Below are positions 1 to 12,191 of a stretch of DNA of 64,000 bases, one piece after another (within the stretch, counting starts at the first letter, position 1; every line of letters begins with the position of its first letter). Under the pieces are notes generated by a model. That model saw nothing but the letters and a program-made list of their open reading frames with translations, ran no database searches and was not told where the DNA came from. Made by a program: the position numbers and the translations under genes. This stretch comes from Gorsachius magnificus. Taxonomy: Eukaryota; Chordata; Aves; Pelecaniformes; Ardeidae. Location: positions 57,002,801 through 57,066,800 of the forward strand of contig CM067109.1 in NCBI GenBank assembly GCA_034008185.1, given 5' to 3'.

Positions 1-888
1 TGAAAACGCTGCAGATTACCTCTTCTCACACATTTTAAACTGACTTTTGTAATTAAAAAGGAGTTTCATTTGCAAAAGAAAACCAAACAAATCTCAACAA
101 ACAGGCAGTAACCTCAACTTCATGCCACTGCAGTATTTACCAACACAGTTTTATGAACTGCACTTTGAGAGGAAAGATTTGCATGGCTTCAACCAGCAGG
201 GAAGCAGAGACACTCCTCAAGCAGTCAGCGCACCGTACCATCCTGGCAGAATAGGTACATGCCACAGTGTCACCACAACAAAGCGTTGGACCCGGGTGAA
301 TGGAGCAGGGTGCCAGCACAACAGCACCCAGCTGCCCTTTAGCTAACAGCAATCAAAAGGAGGTCTCCAGACTCCCAGTGCAAAACTGACACAAATCTCA
401 GTGGTTTGTATTTTGGCTTGAAACAACAAGTTTTTGTTTGTCTGGCAATTTCTGGGGAAGACTCTTCTGTAACACATGAGACTGAAATGGAAAGTCTTCT
501 GGCAGAAGATCTGTAGCATTATCAAAATACACCTCACAAACCAAGCTGTATGGACTAATGATTTCTCGTGCTCCTACGTCTGAAAAACACTGCACTTGTT
601 TCTTACTTTAGATCCACACATCACCACATTTTTCCTTCTGACTCAGGAAAGCAGGACAAAATTCTTTCTGTAAAGATTTCCCTAAATTGCTCACAGAAAT
701 AAATCATCTCCCTCTAATCCTTCCAGCTTGCACAAGAGATAAAGGATTTACATGTTCAACTAAGCAACCCTACAACTTGTTTAGGTTGCCAAGATGCACA
801 ATCCAAAGCCTGCCCTCCCCACTAGTAACATTCAGTTCTTTCAGATCACGTTAAACTGGCTTTAAGAAGGGCCAGTGTAGTGTCAAAA
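1..888. other. PTAR1 intron 2, left-edge segment, no feature seen
   Basis: AT-rich sequence within PTAR1 intron 2. Translated on both strands, it shows nothing resembling PTAR1 exon 3 or any other protein family. No repeat is recognised. Confidence 0.6.
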
Positions 889-1776
889 AACATAAGTGAT
901 CTGGATGAGGGGATTGAGGGCACCCTCCGAAAGTTTGCAGACTACACCAAGTTGGGTGGGTGTGTCAATCAGCTTGAGGGCAGGAAGGCTCTACAGAGGG
1001 TCTGGACAGGCTGGATCGATGGGCTGAGGTCAACTGTATGAGGTTCAACAAGGCAAAGTGTTGGGTCCTGCACTGGGGGAAGAATGGCTGGAAAGCTGCT
1101 TAGCAGGAAAGGACCTAGGGGTATTCATTGACAGATAACTGAATATGAGCCAGCAAGTGTGCCCAGGTGGCCAAGAAGGCCAATGGCATCCTGGCTTGTA
1201 TCAGGAATAGTGTGACCAGCAGGAGTAGGGAAGTGATCGTGCCCCTGTACTCAGCACTGGTGAGGCTGCACCTCAAACACTGTTTTTGGTTTTGGGCCCC
1301 TCACTACAAGAAGGACATTGAGGTGCTGGAACGTGTCCAGAGAAGGGCAACGAAGCTGGTGAGGGGTCTAGAGCACAAGGAACGGCTGAGGGATCTGGGG
1401 TTGTTAAGCCTGCAGTAAAGAAGGTTGAGGGGGACCTTATCGCCCTCTACAGCTACCTGAAAGGAGGGTGTAGTGTGGTGGGTGTTGGTCTCTTCCCCAA
1501 GTAACAAGTAATAGGAAAAGAGGAAATGGCCTCAAGTTGCATCACAGGATGTTTAGATTGGATATTAGGAACAAATTCTTCACTGAAAGGGTTGTCAAGC
1601 ATTGGAATGGGTTGCCCAGGGATGTGGCTGATTCCCCATCCCTGGACGTATTCAGAAGATGGGTAGATGAGGTGCTTAGGGACATGGTTTAGTGGTGGAC
1701 TTGGCAGCATTAGGTTAACAGTTGGACTTGATGATTTTAAGGGTCTTTTCCAACCTAAATGATTCTATGATAAATA
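889..1776 (+). mobile_element. CR1 LINE, 5'-truncated, in PTAR1 intron 2
   Basis: The 3' end of a CR1 retrotransposon, antisense to PTAR1. It starts inside the reverse transcriptase with the equivalent of SDLDEGIEGTLRKFAD and runs through the conserved C-terminal part. The stretch 1167-1418 still reads [14 protein letters not shown] and [19 protein letters not shown]. It then enters the 3' UTR and ends at about 1776 with GATTCTATGAT. Many stops and frameshifts make it a dead copy. The open frames at 1167-1418, 1304-1507 and 1453-1710 are fragments or antisense shadows of it. Confidence 0.93.
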
Positions 1777-1830
1777 AAAAATGTACAGTAAGAATCACGT
1801 AAGATACTATTCTCCAACTGTGTAACTTAC

Positions 1831-2000
1831 CATCTTTGTTCAGCCATTGCTTTCTTTGTCTGTAGAGGAGAAGTTTATTGTGGACATATGGCAAAAGAAA
1901 CTCGACACACCAGCTCTCCACACCAAGCTTGTTTTCTACCAGGACGATAGGGCTCCGGTTATACCTGGCTTCAGGGTAGGGTATTAATCCAATTTCATCT
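1831..2000 (-). CDS. PTAR1: PTAR1 coding exon 2
   Basis: Second coding exon of PTAR1, 170 bp. It completes the split Ile codon and continues DEIGLIPYPEARYNRSPIVL, then NKLGVESWC, LLPYVHNKLLLY and RKQWLNKD. This stretch is nearly identical to mammalian PTAR1, so gene identity is secure. The acceptor is a T-rich tract ending AAG just above 2000. The donor is GTAAGT (1830-1825), and it leaves one base of the next codon (G, for Glu). The phases of exons 1 and 2 agree. This region precedes the first prenyltransferase alpha repeats, which come from later exons. I searched 1-1830 on the minus strand for exon 3 and did not find it, so the rest of the gene lies off the left edge. No disruption is visible, and the gene is probably intact. 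Confidence 0.96.
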
Positions 2001-5000
2001 CTTAAAAAAACAGAAAGAGATATAATTAAACTTTTTTCCAGTAGAAGCCAATTATTTTTCTCAATATAGCAGACTGGCAATGCTTCCCACCCAGTCAGTC
2101 CATCACTTTTTTCCTCTATTTTTACTGAAATCCATACTCATTAACCTCAATTCACCTTCTTGATTTTTGCCAGACTGCAGGTATGCATTTTCAGAAGCCA
2201 TCCTCTGCAAAATTCATGTTATATTAACTTGGCAAATAAATTATTCAAACATGTTTTAAGGCATGAATAAAGATTTAAGTTGAGCAAAAAGGTAAATGTA
2301 TTTTACCTCTCTACAATTTATTTAAATGCAATATAAAAGCTAGTTGTAATTTTGAGTTAAGAGCCACTACAAAAATTTCATATTAGCCCCCCAATGCTGT
2401 TGTGATAGAAAACCAGAAATATTTTAAGACTTGCTGAAGACTCTGGAAGTAATAGCCATGATTAGATGCAACAGAATTAATTAAAAATCCCTTAAGAGTT
2501 CTCTAGAAGATTCCTTTTGGTGATTCTACTTCTTCTCAAGGTCCTTAAAAAATTTAGATCCTAATTGAGGAAGGTCCCTTTTGCTGTATTTTTAGATTAT
2601 CACCTAAGCAGTTTAACTCAGCTGAATTAACACTGACTTTGTGATGGAGATGCAATAGAGCTGTAACAACTGCTTCCGCAAGCGAAACAACACATTTACT
2701 GGTACAGGCACCTGATCCAAAGCTACCCAGGTGTGCCCTGCAGCAGGGTGACCAGTGCTCTGAAACAAAGATCACAGAGAAGAAAAATCACATAGACAGC
2801 AATGTGCATGTTTCCACATGTCCCATTTTTCCTGCTCCTATCCAAGACAGCCTGCTGAACAGGGGGAAGATTTAAGACACAGAGCCCAGCCTGATGAAAC
2901 AGCAACTTTGTATGACAGGCTTTAAACAAGCCTTTAGAAAAATTAGTGAAGACCACAAAAATTCATACCAGCACACAAAGCAGAAGAGACTCAGCTGTTT
3001 AGTTTCAAAGGGCCATACCACATTTTACTTTTTTCTCAGCTTTCTCTAGCGTGTAGGGATGTTGGAAGAGCAGCTTTAACAGCTTCTTAAGAACAAACAC
3101 ACACAAGTTGTCAACCATTCACTCTCATTTGGACAGAAAGCAACATTATTTTATACTTTCTGTTACGCATTATTTCTCTATCAACTCTTTAGTGGAAAAT
3201 TTTGTTGCTGAGGAAGGAGATCCTCAGATCTCAGGCAGGAAAAAATAGCTCTCTTGTGATCTTAGATAGAAAGCAAATTCTCCAGCTTAGATTTTCTCAA
3301 TACAGTGTCTACGGATACACTTCAAGTGTCAACCCCACAACCTCAACTCAATTATCTTAAACTAATTTTGCCACTGGACAATCCGAGTGTACCAATTTAG
3401 TTCTGTGTCCTCACTGGATTATTACTGACGTAATCAAAAGTGACACCATGTGCTTGCTTAAGAATATATTTGTTTATTCAAAAAGCAGATTTAATCTTCC
3501 ATACAACATAGGCCACAAAAAGCACAAGTAACTCGAGATAAGATATTTGCAAATCACTTGGCTCTGTCTCTAAACATACACTCAGGTCCCTTACCCATCC
3601 CTGGTCATCTGAGAACAGGAAGAGGAAAAACAGCATTTTCCTATCCCACCAACTGCAAGCAAAGGGTGTCTAAGCAAGATCCTCATCTCTGCTGCTCCAC
3701 TCAACACAAGTTAAGCTCTTCAGGAAGCTGGTCAGATTAGAACTAAAAAGACATTCTAGTCTGCTTCTTTCAAACATGGTACCTTATAGCCTGAAGTTTA
3801 TACTTACTGCTGGCTCCTTTATTTTACAAATATTAAACACAGTCCTTAGGCAAACTTTGCCTGGCTGTGCATACAGGGACATAAAGGTCCCTAACTTGCA
3901 ATGAAGATGCAGTCACTCACAGCTTTGCTAATTAACTCTGTGAATTACCACAAGAAATGACTAGCTGTTCCTTACAAACAGTACACCAAAGGTAAACAGC
4001 AAGGAGAGGAAAAAAACCCCCAACAAAACCCCCATACATCCACACCTTCACTTCTTACCAAATACAAAAAGTCTGACTGTAGTGAGCTGAGTGTCGCAAC
4101 ACTGCTTTAAACATACCAAAATGACAGACAGGTTGGGTTTGCAGAGAGCTGGCAATTCAGCCTGAATCACCTCAACTCCAAAATGTACTTGGCTGGCTGA
4201 AATCAGCAGAGGACTAGACCACTGCATAATGAAATCCACCAAGATCCAGTGCAGTACAAAAAACGGTTTATCTGGTTACTCAGTTTTTGCTAAGATGCAA
4301 ACCAGGACTTGCCATCTGGTAGAAATGTTGCCTCCAACACCTTGGTGTTGTGCATTCAGTTCCTGAGAAGGAACAGAATTCACGATGCAAAATACCAGGA
4401 GGGCAGATTTATCTACAGTGGGGTACCTATCTCACAGCCAAAACAATTCATTCAAACCACCATCTATTTCTGCTCCCAAAGGCCCCTCAGATCTACAGAC
4501 AGAGTAAGTAAAGGGGCAGGTCTGTTGGCCCAGGAGATGCTGCTTGAGAACCCCTGCAGCCTCTCCTCCATTGTGTACCCGAAGGAAGCTTCTGCAGCAG
4601 GACTCGCACGCAGGCACCAATGAGTTAGTGCTTGTAAAATGAAGCGACTAAAGTACCCTTCATCTTCCGCAAACTGCCCCTGGCCATGTGAAGAAGTGCT
4701 TGTTCATATGATAGGATTGACCAAACTCATCGCGGGATGGAGGATGCCTACATTTAGGTCAAGTGACAGGTCCAAGCTGCTCACAATACCGAAGGAGACA
4801 GCAATCGAGGGCTGCTGTTTGCTGGTATTTTTGTACTATCAGAAGCACCATCTACTAGGAAATAAGATTTAATTTCTCTCCCTAGATTTCCCAGTTTTCT
4901 GATATTGTCTCTTGAATTATAGGAATTATTTGTTTGCTTATTTTGCTCAAAGCAAGCACTGCAGCCATATTCCAAAAACTGCACAAATGATATCTGCATT

Positions 5001-8000
5001 TACATGATACCATGCTAGTTCACATTCCTAAAATACACCGTGGAAGCAGCCAGAACTTAATGGAAGATTTTAGCTGGATTGTCTGTAATGGCTGGAAGCC
5101 ATTACAGAGCTTCTTCAACCAGAGCTGAGACTGAAGAAGATGTGCGAGATGAGAGCGTGGAGCTGCACAATCCAGACCAAACCGGTCCCCAGTCCAGACT
5201 TCAGCCATGGCAGAACAAGCTGTTGCAGGTCCTGCTTCAAGAGCCACAGTCAGTTGATTCAGCCATTCAATGGCCCTCCCCAGAATAAACCCTAGCCAAC
5301 CTCCTTTAAATTTTTAAAACCCCGATGACAAAAAGTTCCCTTTTTCAGAAAACTGTGATACCACAGTACCTCCACAGGAGGCATTTCTGACACGTCTTCA
5401 GCTTTAGGTACCCCATGAGAAGGGACCTCCTCCAACTTTTTTCTGGAAGATCATCTTTAAAATAACCCAACCTTCCCCCACAGAATTAGACAGAGGATAT
5501 TAAATAATGGCCGTGAGAGCTGAATGAGGTACAGCTAGTGGATACGATGCAATTACAGTTCTATTGACAATAAAGACTGGACCCAATTAGTTGAATATTT
5601 CTGCAATTGTAAAAAGCTTTTAATACGAGAAGACAATCCAGAGCTTAGACACTTGAAAAGAACATATTTTACATTAAAGTAAGTCTCATGAAATGACTAC
5701 ATGACTAATGAATTTACAGCACTTAAAAGGCAGGGAAGAAGCGGCCTAAATCCAAGAGTTGAAACTTTTTTTTTTCCTTATCATGCAGTGCATCATATAC
5801 ACAATTCTATTTTAGAATTTCAAATAATAAATTAATTTTCACTTTTACCAAAATCTTTGAACAGTAATATATTACTGAAATCCAAAGTACTTATAGCCAA
5901 TATTTGCTTCCAAAGAAGCTATAAATATGACACACTAACTCTAGGAGTTTCCTTTTGTTTGCTCTCACACTATTCTCCACTTGATTGGAAACTTCTGCTG
6001 CAATAACAAAGTTCTGCACTGCTGACCCCTCTCACTAAGTATTACAAGGAAATTATTTTTACTTACTATTGGTATATTTGGAAGTATCAATGCTGCATTA
6101 AACAATCTAACGGAAAGCACACTGGCAAGACAAATTTCATACTGGGCTCCAGTAAAGACTTAAGGAAGTATGTTTTTTTTCTGAATCCCCTACAGAGAAA
6201 TTTGCAACCACATGAGGGAAACCTCAGTTTAGAGTTTCAAATCTAACAAAACAAAGTGTGGTATTTTTACTACATTAAGAATGTGATGAATTGAGATAGA
6301 AAAAAATTATCTAAGCTACAGTGACATAAATGATTCTGGGAAAACCATAAATAGTATCCTCAGATTTTGTACACAAATGCTGGACTACCATCTAAGAGTT
6401 CATCTTTCCCACTACACCCATCAAATTAATGTGCCTTTTTGACAAGTGAGTCTCCTTCTGTTTGACTTCATGCGCAAAAGAACAGCAAAGTTCAAAAAGA
6501 AAGCATATGTTAATCTGCTCACTGTTGGTGATCCATTCATTTCCAGCGGGATAGCTCATGTATATGACTTTATCAGGACCCATGCTTGTAGGGCTGGGTA
6601 AAAATATCTTCCAGTAAATTTCACAGTCTTACAAAATTGAAAACTAGCATGCTTATAGTTATCCAACTGACAAAAATGGAGCTATGAGAGAGGCAAGGCA
6701 TAAAGAATTTTCTGTGGTATATTCAGTTAGAAGTAAGCTTGGCTTAAAAAGACACAGTCTTGCTGCAAATTTAACTTAAAGCAAAAAAAGAGAAACAATC
6801 CCACGTTCTAATTAGTCTAAAACCGTATTTTTACGTTTTACATTTTTACATTTTATTTTTATTGTTGACTGGAGACAACACCCCCTTTAAAACCTACAAA
6901 ACCATGGGCCAGCCAGAACAAAACACCCATTCTGACAGATGCAAAGGGGACAAATAAACAGCCAAAGACAAGGGACAACAAATGCTGGAAGAGGGATAAG
7001 TAGGGCACAAAAGTATGAGATGTGAATAGGAATATCGTGCCCATGGAAAATCCCTTATTTTCAGTGGAGCCAGACAGATGCCACGTAAAAAAAGTTCTTA
7101 TCTGGATCTGCAATACGAACAGGTCACTCAATTCAAGAGGATAACATCTGTCAGGGACTGCAGCTGGTTACTACTGTCTTGGCCACCAGCAGGAAGACAA
7201 GATGCCTCCAAGATAGATGAAAATGTCTTGCCAGCGTGGCTGCAACCTGGTGCTCTAGAGGCAGAGAGGCATCGTAGCAAAGTGCACGCAGCCTACACTG
7301 GCCGTGCATCGTCCCATTTCAAGTACTGCAGTTCAGACATCTAGCAGACAGAATTGACGCTCCTTCTACGTTAGGGGTTAAACTGGCAGTAGCTCGTGCT
7401 TCCTCGCTGGAAGCACGACACAGTGCATCGGTCTCAGAGCACACAACTCTTGTAGCCTACTTTCCTCTCTGAAAGAACACGGCGACTGTAGCATATTCTT
7501 CAAAAACACAAGCTCCAAGTTTGCTACCAATAAACGGTTCTGGTGAAGGAGTAGGAACAAAGAAGAATCAGAAGATTCATTCACAAATACTGGCTGTTTA
7601 CAGCACATTATGCCTCACAACCCAAAAATGAAGCTTCATGGCAAAACTCAGTTCTTTTTTAGACAGCATCCATATGCTGTGTTTTAAAACCTGGCCACCC
7701 ATCCAAGTTGCTTACTACATTTATAGAAACATGAGGGTATTCATTCTAATCTTCTCTTTTAAGCAAAGGGATAAACTAAGTGCCCATAAAATTTTCCTAC
7801 GTAGTTGCTTAGCGTGCCGTTTTCTGGAACAGATTAATAGGCCACCACCTCAGAGACTGCAGCGTTTCCGACCGACACGAATACACCACGCTTACGTTAT
7901 GAAGTTAGTATCCATTATGTGCCACCTCATTTGCTATAACCAATATGGGGTTTACATAAATAGATAGAAAGATGCTTCCCTGAACACTTTGTGTCTGAAA

Positions 8001-9066
8001 ACAACAAAAGATGGGGAAGGAAACAGAAATACGGGGGGAAGGAAAAAGAAATACAGGATGTACCTAATTCAGGGTCTTAGAGCTGGTCAGCAGTGGAACT
8101 GAAAATAAACCACAGGCCACCTGACCCCCAGACTGTTAGATAAGCCTGGTTCTCACAAGATGGAATAACTGCAGTTTGCATTTACACAGTCGTTCTGCCT
8201 CCTTCAAAACGACAGGCAGTGAAAAGCACTGGCATCTCTACCAACAGAGCCGGATCTGCAGGCGACATTCATCAAACGGCGCCGCTTGTGTGAGGGTGCA
8301 AGTCAGCGGGTTCGACCCCGAGCGCGGCTTCCACCAGCGCTACCGCCCTGCCCCTGCCCCAGGCACAGGCCCGGCGGCAAACGTCAGCCCCGCCTCGACT
8401 ACACCGCGGGTTGAACGTTGCCACCCCCCAAACCCAAGCAGAGTCCATTCCAGAACTGGCCTCCAAAAAGATACCCGTCACTTCCAGGTCGCAGAGCCCT
8501 CGCCGCCTGCCATAACTAAGTACTTTTTACCGGCGAGGCTGCTGTGCTTGCCGGCGGGCTGCTGAGGCCGCCGCACGGCTCACCGGCGGCAGTGCTGCTG
8601 CCGCAGCCGGCCTCGCGGCCCACACGGGCGCCCGGGCGCCGCTCAGGCTGCCGGAGCACGATAACGCGGCGTTACGCGCAAGAGGAGGAGGCGGCGGGAG
8701 CGCACGGGCGACACGGGGCGTTAGCGACTTGCCCCGACAGAGCACAGCTGCCAGGGAAGCCGCCAGGCGCCGGCCCTCCCGCTCGCAGGCCGGCACGCCC
8801 CGGGGAGGTGCCGCACCGAAGCCCCTGCGCCGGGTGGGGAAGCCCGGCTGGGTCTCCGCGGCGCCTCACGGCGTGACCTTGGGGCCGGGGGGCCCCGGCG
8901 CGCAGGGCGGCCCGCCGAGGCGCCGCCGCGGACCCCCCGCCCCCGCTCTCCCGCCAGAAGGCGAGGGACCGGGGCCGCCGCCGGCCGAGGAGCGCGCCCG
9001 GGGCTGAGGGCGGGCAGCGCTCCCGCCCCGGTCCCGGCCGCCGCCGCCGGCCCCCGCCCCACTCAC
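2001..9066 (-). other. PTAR1: PTAR1 intron 1
   Basis: A 7.07 kb intron between coding exons 1 and 2, bounded by GTGAGT and a T-rich AAG acceptor. The part next to exon 1 (about 8240-9066) is CpG-island sequence. The rest is AT-rich unique sequence with no CR1 or LTR that I can recognise, which is notable given the repeat load elsewhere. It contains one 12-bp-arm palindrome at 5082-5108, listed separately. Open frames inside it (for example 5079-5288 and 8176-8565) show no family resemblance and are taken as chance. Confidence 0.85.
5082..5108. repeat. Perfect palindrome in PTAR1 intron 1, 12-bp arms
   Basis: Arms TCTGTAATGGCT and AGCCATTACAGA are exact reverse complements around a 3-bp centre (GGA). 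TAATGG/CCATTA halves resemble homeodomain sites. No function can be assigned from sequence. Confidence 0.85.
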
Positions 9067-9152
9067 ATGTGGGGGTTCCGCTGGAAGGCGTTGCGAATGT
9101 CCTTCACCACCCGCTGCACCAGCGCCGCCACCTCCTCCGGCGACTCGGCCAT
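9067..9152 (-). CDS. PTAR1: PTAR1 coding exon 1 (N-terminus)
   Basis: First coding exon of protein prenyltransferase alpha-subunit repeat-containing protein 1. It encodes 28 residues beginning MAESPEEVAALVQRVVKDIR and ending QRNPH, plus the first two bases (AT) of an Ile codon. This closely matches the vertebrate PTAR1 N-terminus. The ATG at 9152-9150 has a good Kozak context (A at -3, G at +4). The exon ends at a canonical GTGAGT donor (9066-9061). The frame stays open upstream to about 9485, so the start is chosen by family match and not by an upstream stop. PTAR1 is a paralogue of the Rab and farnesyl transferase alpha subunits. With RABGGTB it forms geranylgeranyltransferase III, which acts on FBXL2 and farnesylated YKT6 (established knowledge). 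The exon sits in a CpG island and joins the exon at 2000-1831. Confidence 0.95.
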
Positions 9153-9250
9153 CTTCCCTCTCCGCAGCCGGCCGCGCCGCGCCGGGCCGGGCCGGGCCGG
9201 GTGGGCAGAGCGCTTCCGGGTCAGCGGCCCGCGGGGAGCCGCGGGTAACG

Positions 9251-9291
9251 CGCGGGCGGGGCGGGGCGGGGCGGGGCGGGGGTGTCGGCCG
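9251..9291. promoter_or_regulatory. GC-box (SP1-type) array
   Basis: A run of GGGGCGG units, about five copies with a 5-bp period (GCGGG), lies roughly 100-140 bp upstream of the PTAR1 ATG. Such arrays bind SP/KLF factors and set transcription starts in promoters without TATA boxes. The short period also makes this a small tandem repeat that may vary in length between individuals. Confidence 0.7.
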
Positions 9292-9833
9292 GCCTCTCCT
9301 GCCGGCGAAGGCGGCGGGACCTGGCGGGCGGTAGCTGCGCGGAGCGGGGCGAGGTCCCCGCGCCTCCTCCTCGTCAGCTGGGGCCGAGCTCTCCCTCCTT
9401 CGGCGGCCTCGCCTGTCGGAGTCCGGGGGAGCGGCCTCATGGTGCTGCTCAGGGAGGTCGGCACCGTTTGGGGTGGCTCCAACACGGTTAAATCTTAAAT
9501 GAGGGCTAGCATCCCCCGCCTTCTAGTGTTCCCGTCACCCTCAAGCTGCACTTACTTTCCACCTTATTTGACTGGTAACCAAGCAACAGCAGCAGCAATA
9601 GTTTATTTACGAAATGGGCAGTTCATACCTTCATTATTTTAATATTCATGCTAGATGTTAAGCCTCGTAGCTTTAAGCACGCGCATATAGCTTCCCCCGA
9701 CTTCCAAGGGAGACGGGTGCGTTTATTTGCAGGCTGAACGCGAAGAGGCAATTATAATTCTGAACTATAACCGCAGTATTTGGTTGTCATTTACAAATTA
9801 ATGTATTATTCCAAAATGAGTTGTTTTACAAAG

Positions 9834-10095
9834 CGTGAACTGTTGCGTAATTTCGTTGTCTCGCATTTCAAAGCTTGCATTGTCGTCTTCATCATCTGCT
9901 TCATCGCTACCTTCACTAGCACCAAGAAGGCCTGGTAGACGCAATGTATATTCTCCTTCAGACAAAAAAAGGAGGAGAAAGAGTCTGAAGAGAAGAAGGA
10001 TCTGCATAAAAGAACAAATAGAAAGGTGGATGCCCCTTAGAGAAACACGGAGCATGTTTGCACATGCTGAAGTTGCCAATTTTTTTGCTGGATTT
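9834..10095 (+). pseudogene. Relic gene block A: basic/helical N-terminal region
   Basis: Open from the region of the candidate acceptor (TTTTACAAAG, ending 9833; an alternative ends at 9873) to a strong GTGAGT donor at 10096. It encodes a Ser-rich stretch, then a basic run (KKRRRKSLKRRR) and ICIKEQIERWMPLRETRSM followed by FAHAEVANFFAGF. The RW..L......AEVA.FL pattern is the short N-terminal helix of the family. No in-frame ATG precedes it, so translation would need an upstream exon, perhaps in the CpG island. The block ends in phase 0. The antisense acidic frame (9798-10079) is a mirror of the Ser codons. Confidence 0.6.
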
Positions 10096-10180
10096 GTGAG
10101 TAAACTAACCTTAAAGGAGAGATGTGTTTCATGTTGGCTCTTGCCTTTTTGGTAGTTAAATTTTGACGTATTTGTTTAAG

Positions 10181-10306
10181 CATGACAAACATAAATATGG
10201 AGGTGATGTCTGCAAGGAATCCCAAGTGAAACAAGACACTGATGGAAACTCAGTGTTAAAAGCTGAGGGATGTGTCAGAAACCTCTTCAGCAGCGACTGC
10301 TGAAAG
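10181..10306 (+). pseudogene. Relic gene block B
   Basis: Follows block A after an intron of only 85 bp, with a T-rich TTTAAG acceptor at 10180. Entered in phase 0 it reads HDKHKYGGDVCKESQVKQDT and then 20 more residues ending LFSSDC before TGA at 10301-10303. The possible donor GTAACT begins at 10307, just past the stop. The HDK start directly after AEVANFFAGF fits the family, where the helix is followed by an H-D-K/R-H type turn. The stop is either the first disabling change or the end of a shortened protein. Confidence 0.5.
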
Positions 10307-12191
10307 GTAACTTCTTGCTTTTTTACGTTGTTTTCCATACATTCCCTGAAATAATATTTTTAGGTGTTTATGGATGTCTCTTTAACCTTGATGCTGTATT
10401 TTTCTACATGCATGCTGTATATTTGTTTTCACTTACTATGAATGCAAGTTTAGGCTCATATGCCTCTGGTCAAGAGATTATTTAGAGCCTGTGCCCTGGA
10501 ACTAGAATCCAGGATATCCTGCATTCCCGATTCCTGTGACTTTCTTTTCTGCACCATTATAATATTACCTCCTGGACTGTGGCCCAGCTACTTGTGGCCA
10601 GCCAACTAATTTACATAGATAGCCTCAGCAAGGATCTTTCAGTGCTGTCAGACGGCAAGCCACCATGATTGCAGAATTCTGAACTGAATGCCTTTGCAAG
10701 CAAAAGGTGTGCAGCACGCGTTATGTTAGCAGCTCCAGTTGGCTCCAGTGCAGCGTACTTGCCAAAACTTTAGGATTCTGAGAAAGTAATTTATTACACT
10801 AACTACTTAAATGTTGAATTCACATTGGTTGGGGTTTTTTTTTCCTTTCAGTAGTTCTTTTTACTCCAGTGCACGCCCAGAAAAAAGAGGAGGTAAAAGC
10901 ATGAGGTAAGTCTAAAATACCATCGTCAAAGTAACGGAGAATTGGTCTGGTCTGTTCTATTTGTTGAGAAAATGAATGGTGCTTTAATTCCGGTTTGGGC
11001 TTCAACTCAGTATATTTTTTTCTATAAATAAGGAGAAGACAAGAACCTGTAAAGTCATATGGCACTTAAAATGTGATTGTTGTATGAAAAGACTGCAGTC
11101 TTTCACAAATCTGGACCTCCACAGATTTATTTGAAGCTTCAGTGTGTAAAAACTCCAAATTAGAAAACTAATTAGATATGGGAGATTTTGTGTGGCCTTC
11201 TTAATAGCCCATATATTACGTGGAAATATGTAGACTAAATATTACTGGTTTCAGGTAACTGGGTTATAAGGCTGTGCTGTCCCAGGTGTTCATTCACCTT
11301 ACGGACTGTACAGACAATTTTATGATGTATGGTGTCTGAAAGTACTGAAGCAAGCTGATGCATTCTGGATGTCAAATATATGAGGAAAAGTATTAAAACT
11401 TTCAGTGGACACTGGGAGATATTTTTAGCTGAAAAATCCAAACTATTTTTTCAAAATAGTTTTGGTTGTTATGTTCAGGATTTTTAATTTATGCCCAGTT
11501 GCCTTTCTCGAAAGGAATAAGCCAGCTTTATGTAGTTTGCCAGTTTATGTAGTATAGAAGTTTGAACTCTGTAAATAGGTTTAGACCTAAAAGGAACACC
11601 TTTAAAATGTCATTAATTGTGCCAAAATCACTCAATGGATTAAAAGTCTGATTTATTTTTTTTTTTGTTTCAGTTTGGTTTGGTTTTTTTTTTTTTAAGT
11701 TTAGTATTGGCTACAAGTGAAAATCAGTTGTAACTGCAAAGTTCTGCTCCGAAAGTACTGAAAATTTTTACAAAACTACTAATGTACTTACAGGTAGCAA
11801 AAGTAGTTATTTAGAATAGTGCAATTAACTGACAATATACTGTGTATGACTTCATGCATACCTTTTGAAGATTGGACTGAATTTTAAATTGCTATCCTTA
11901 ATTAAATAGCATAAAAACGTATTTAAATTGTATACCTTAGGTACTTGTACACATTGTCAAAGCTTATAAGGCAGGCATTGCTATTAATATTGCCTATAAT
12001 AATGTACGGTAGCTTTTGGGAGTGATTATTGAATTGTCAGACAAGCATAATTACTTGCTTTAATTTTGGGGTAATTATAATTAATTATTTCAGAAAATAT
12101 TATTTTGTTAAATTTCACGTAGAGCATAAGAATAAACTAGAAAATACACAGTAATTAAATAATGTAAGAATTGTATATCTGTTATCCACAG

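Larger units (their letters stand above)
8240..9480. promoter_or_regulatory. CpG island, PTAR1 promoter region, possibly bidirectional
   Basis: A block of about 1.2 kb with very high GC and dense CpG, in sharp contrast to the AT-rich flanks. It covers PTAR1 exon 1, the first 0.8 kb of its intron and about 0.3 kb upstream. There is no TATA box near the PTAR1 start; GC boxes are present. This is the usual form of a broad, housekeeping-type vertebrate promoter. The island also extends on the side that faces the plus-strand relic gene at 9834, so it may once have driven, or may still drive, divergent transcription (inference). The long overlapping open frames on both strands here come from the base composition. 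Confidence 0.85.

Noticed and set aside
9063..9485. 140-codon frame on the minus strand reaching upstream of PTAR1 exon 1
   Set aside because: The upstream part is Arg/Pro/Ala-rich GC-island translation. Only the last 29 codons from MAESPEE match PTAR1, and that ATG has the better context.
8527..9498. Many overlapping frames on both strands between 8.5 and 9.5 kb
   Set aside because: Stop codons are rare in GC-rich sequence; no frame shows family resemblance or a sensible composition except PTAR1 exon 1.
9798..10079. Acidic minus-strand frame (EGSDEADDEDDNASFE) opposite relic block A
   Set aside because: It is the mirror of Ser codons on the plus strand. The plus strand has the splice donor and the family motif, so the minus frame is a shadow.
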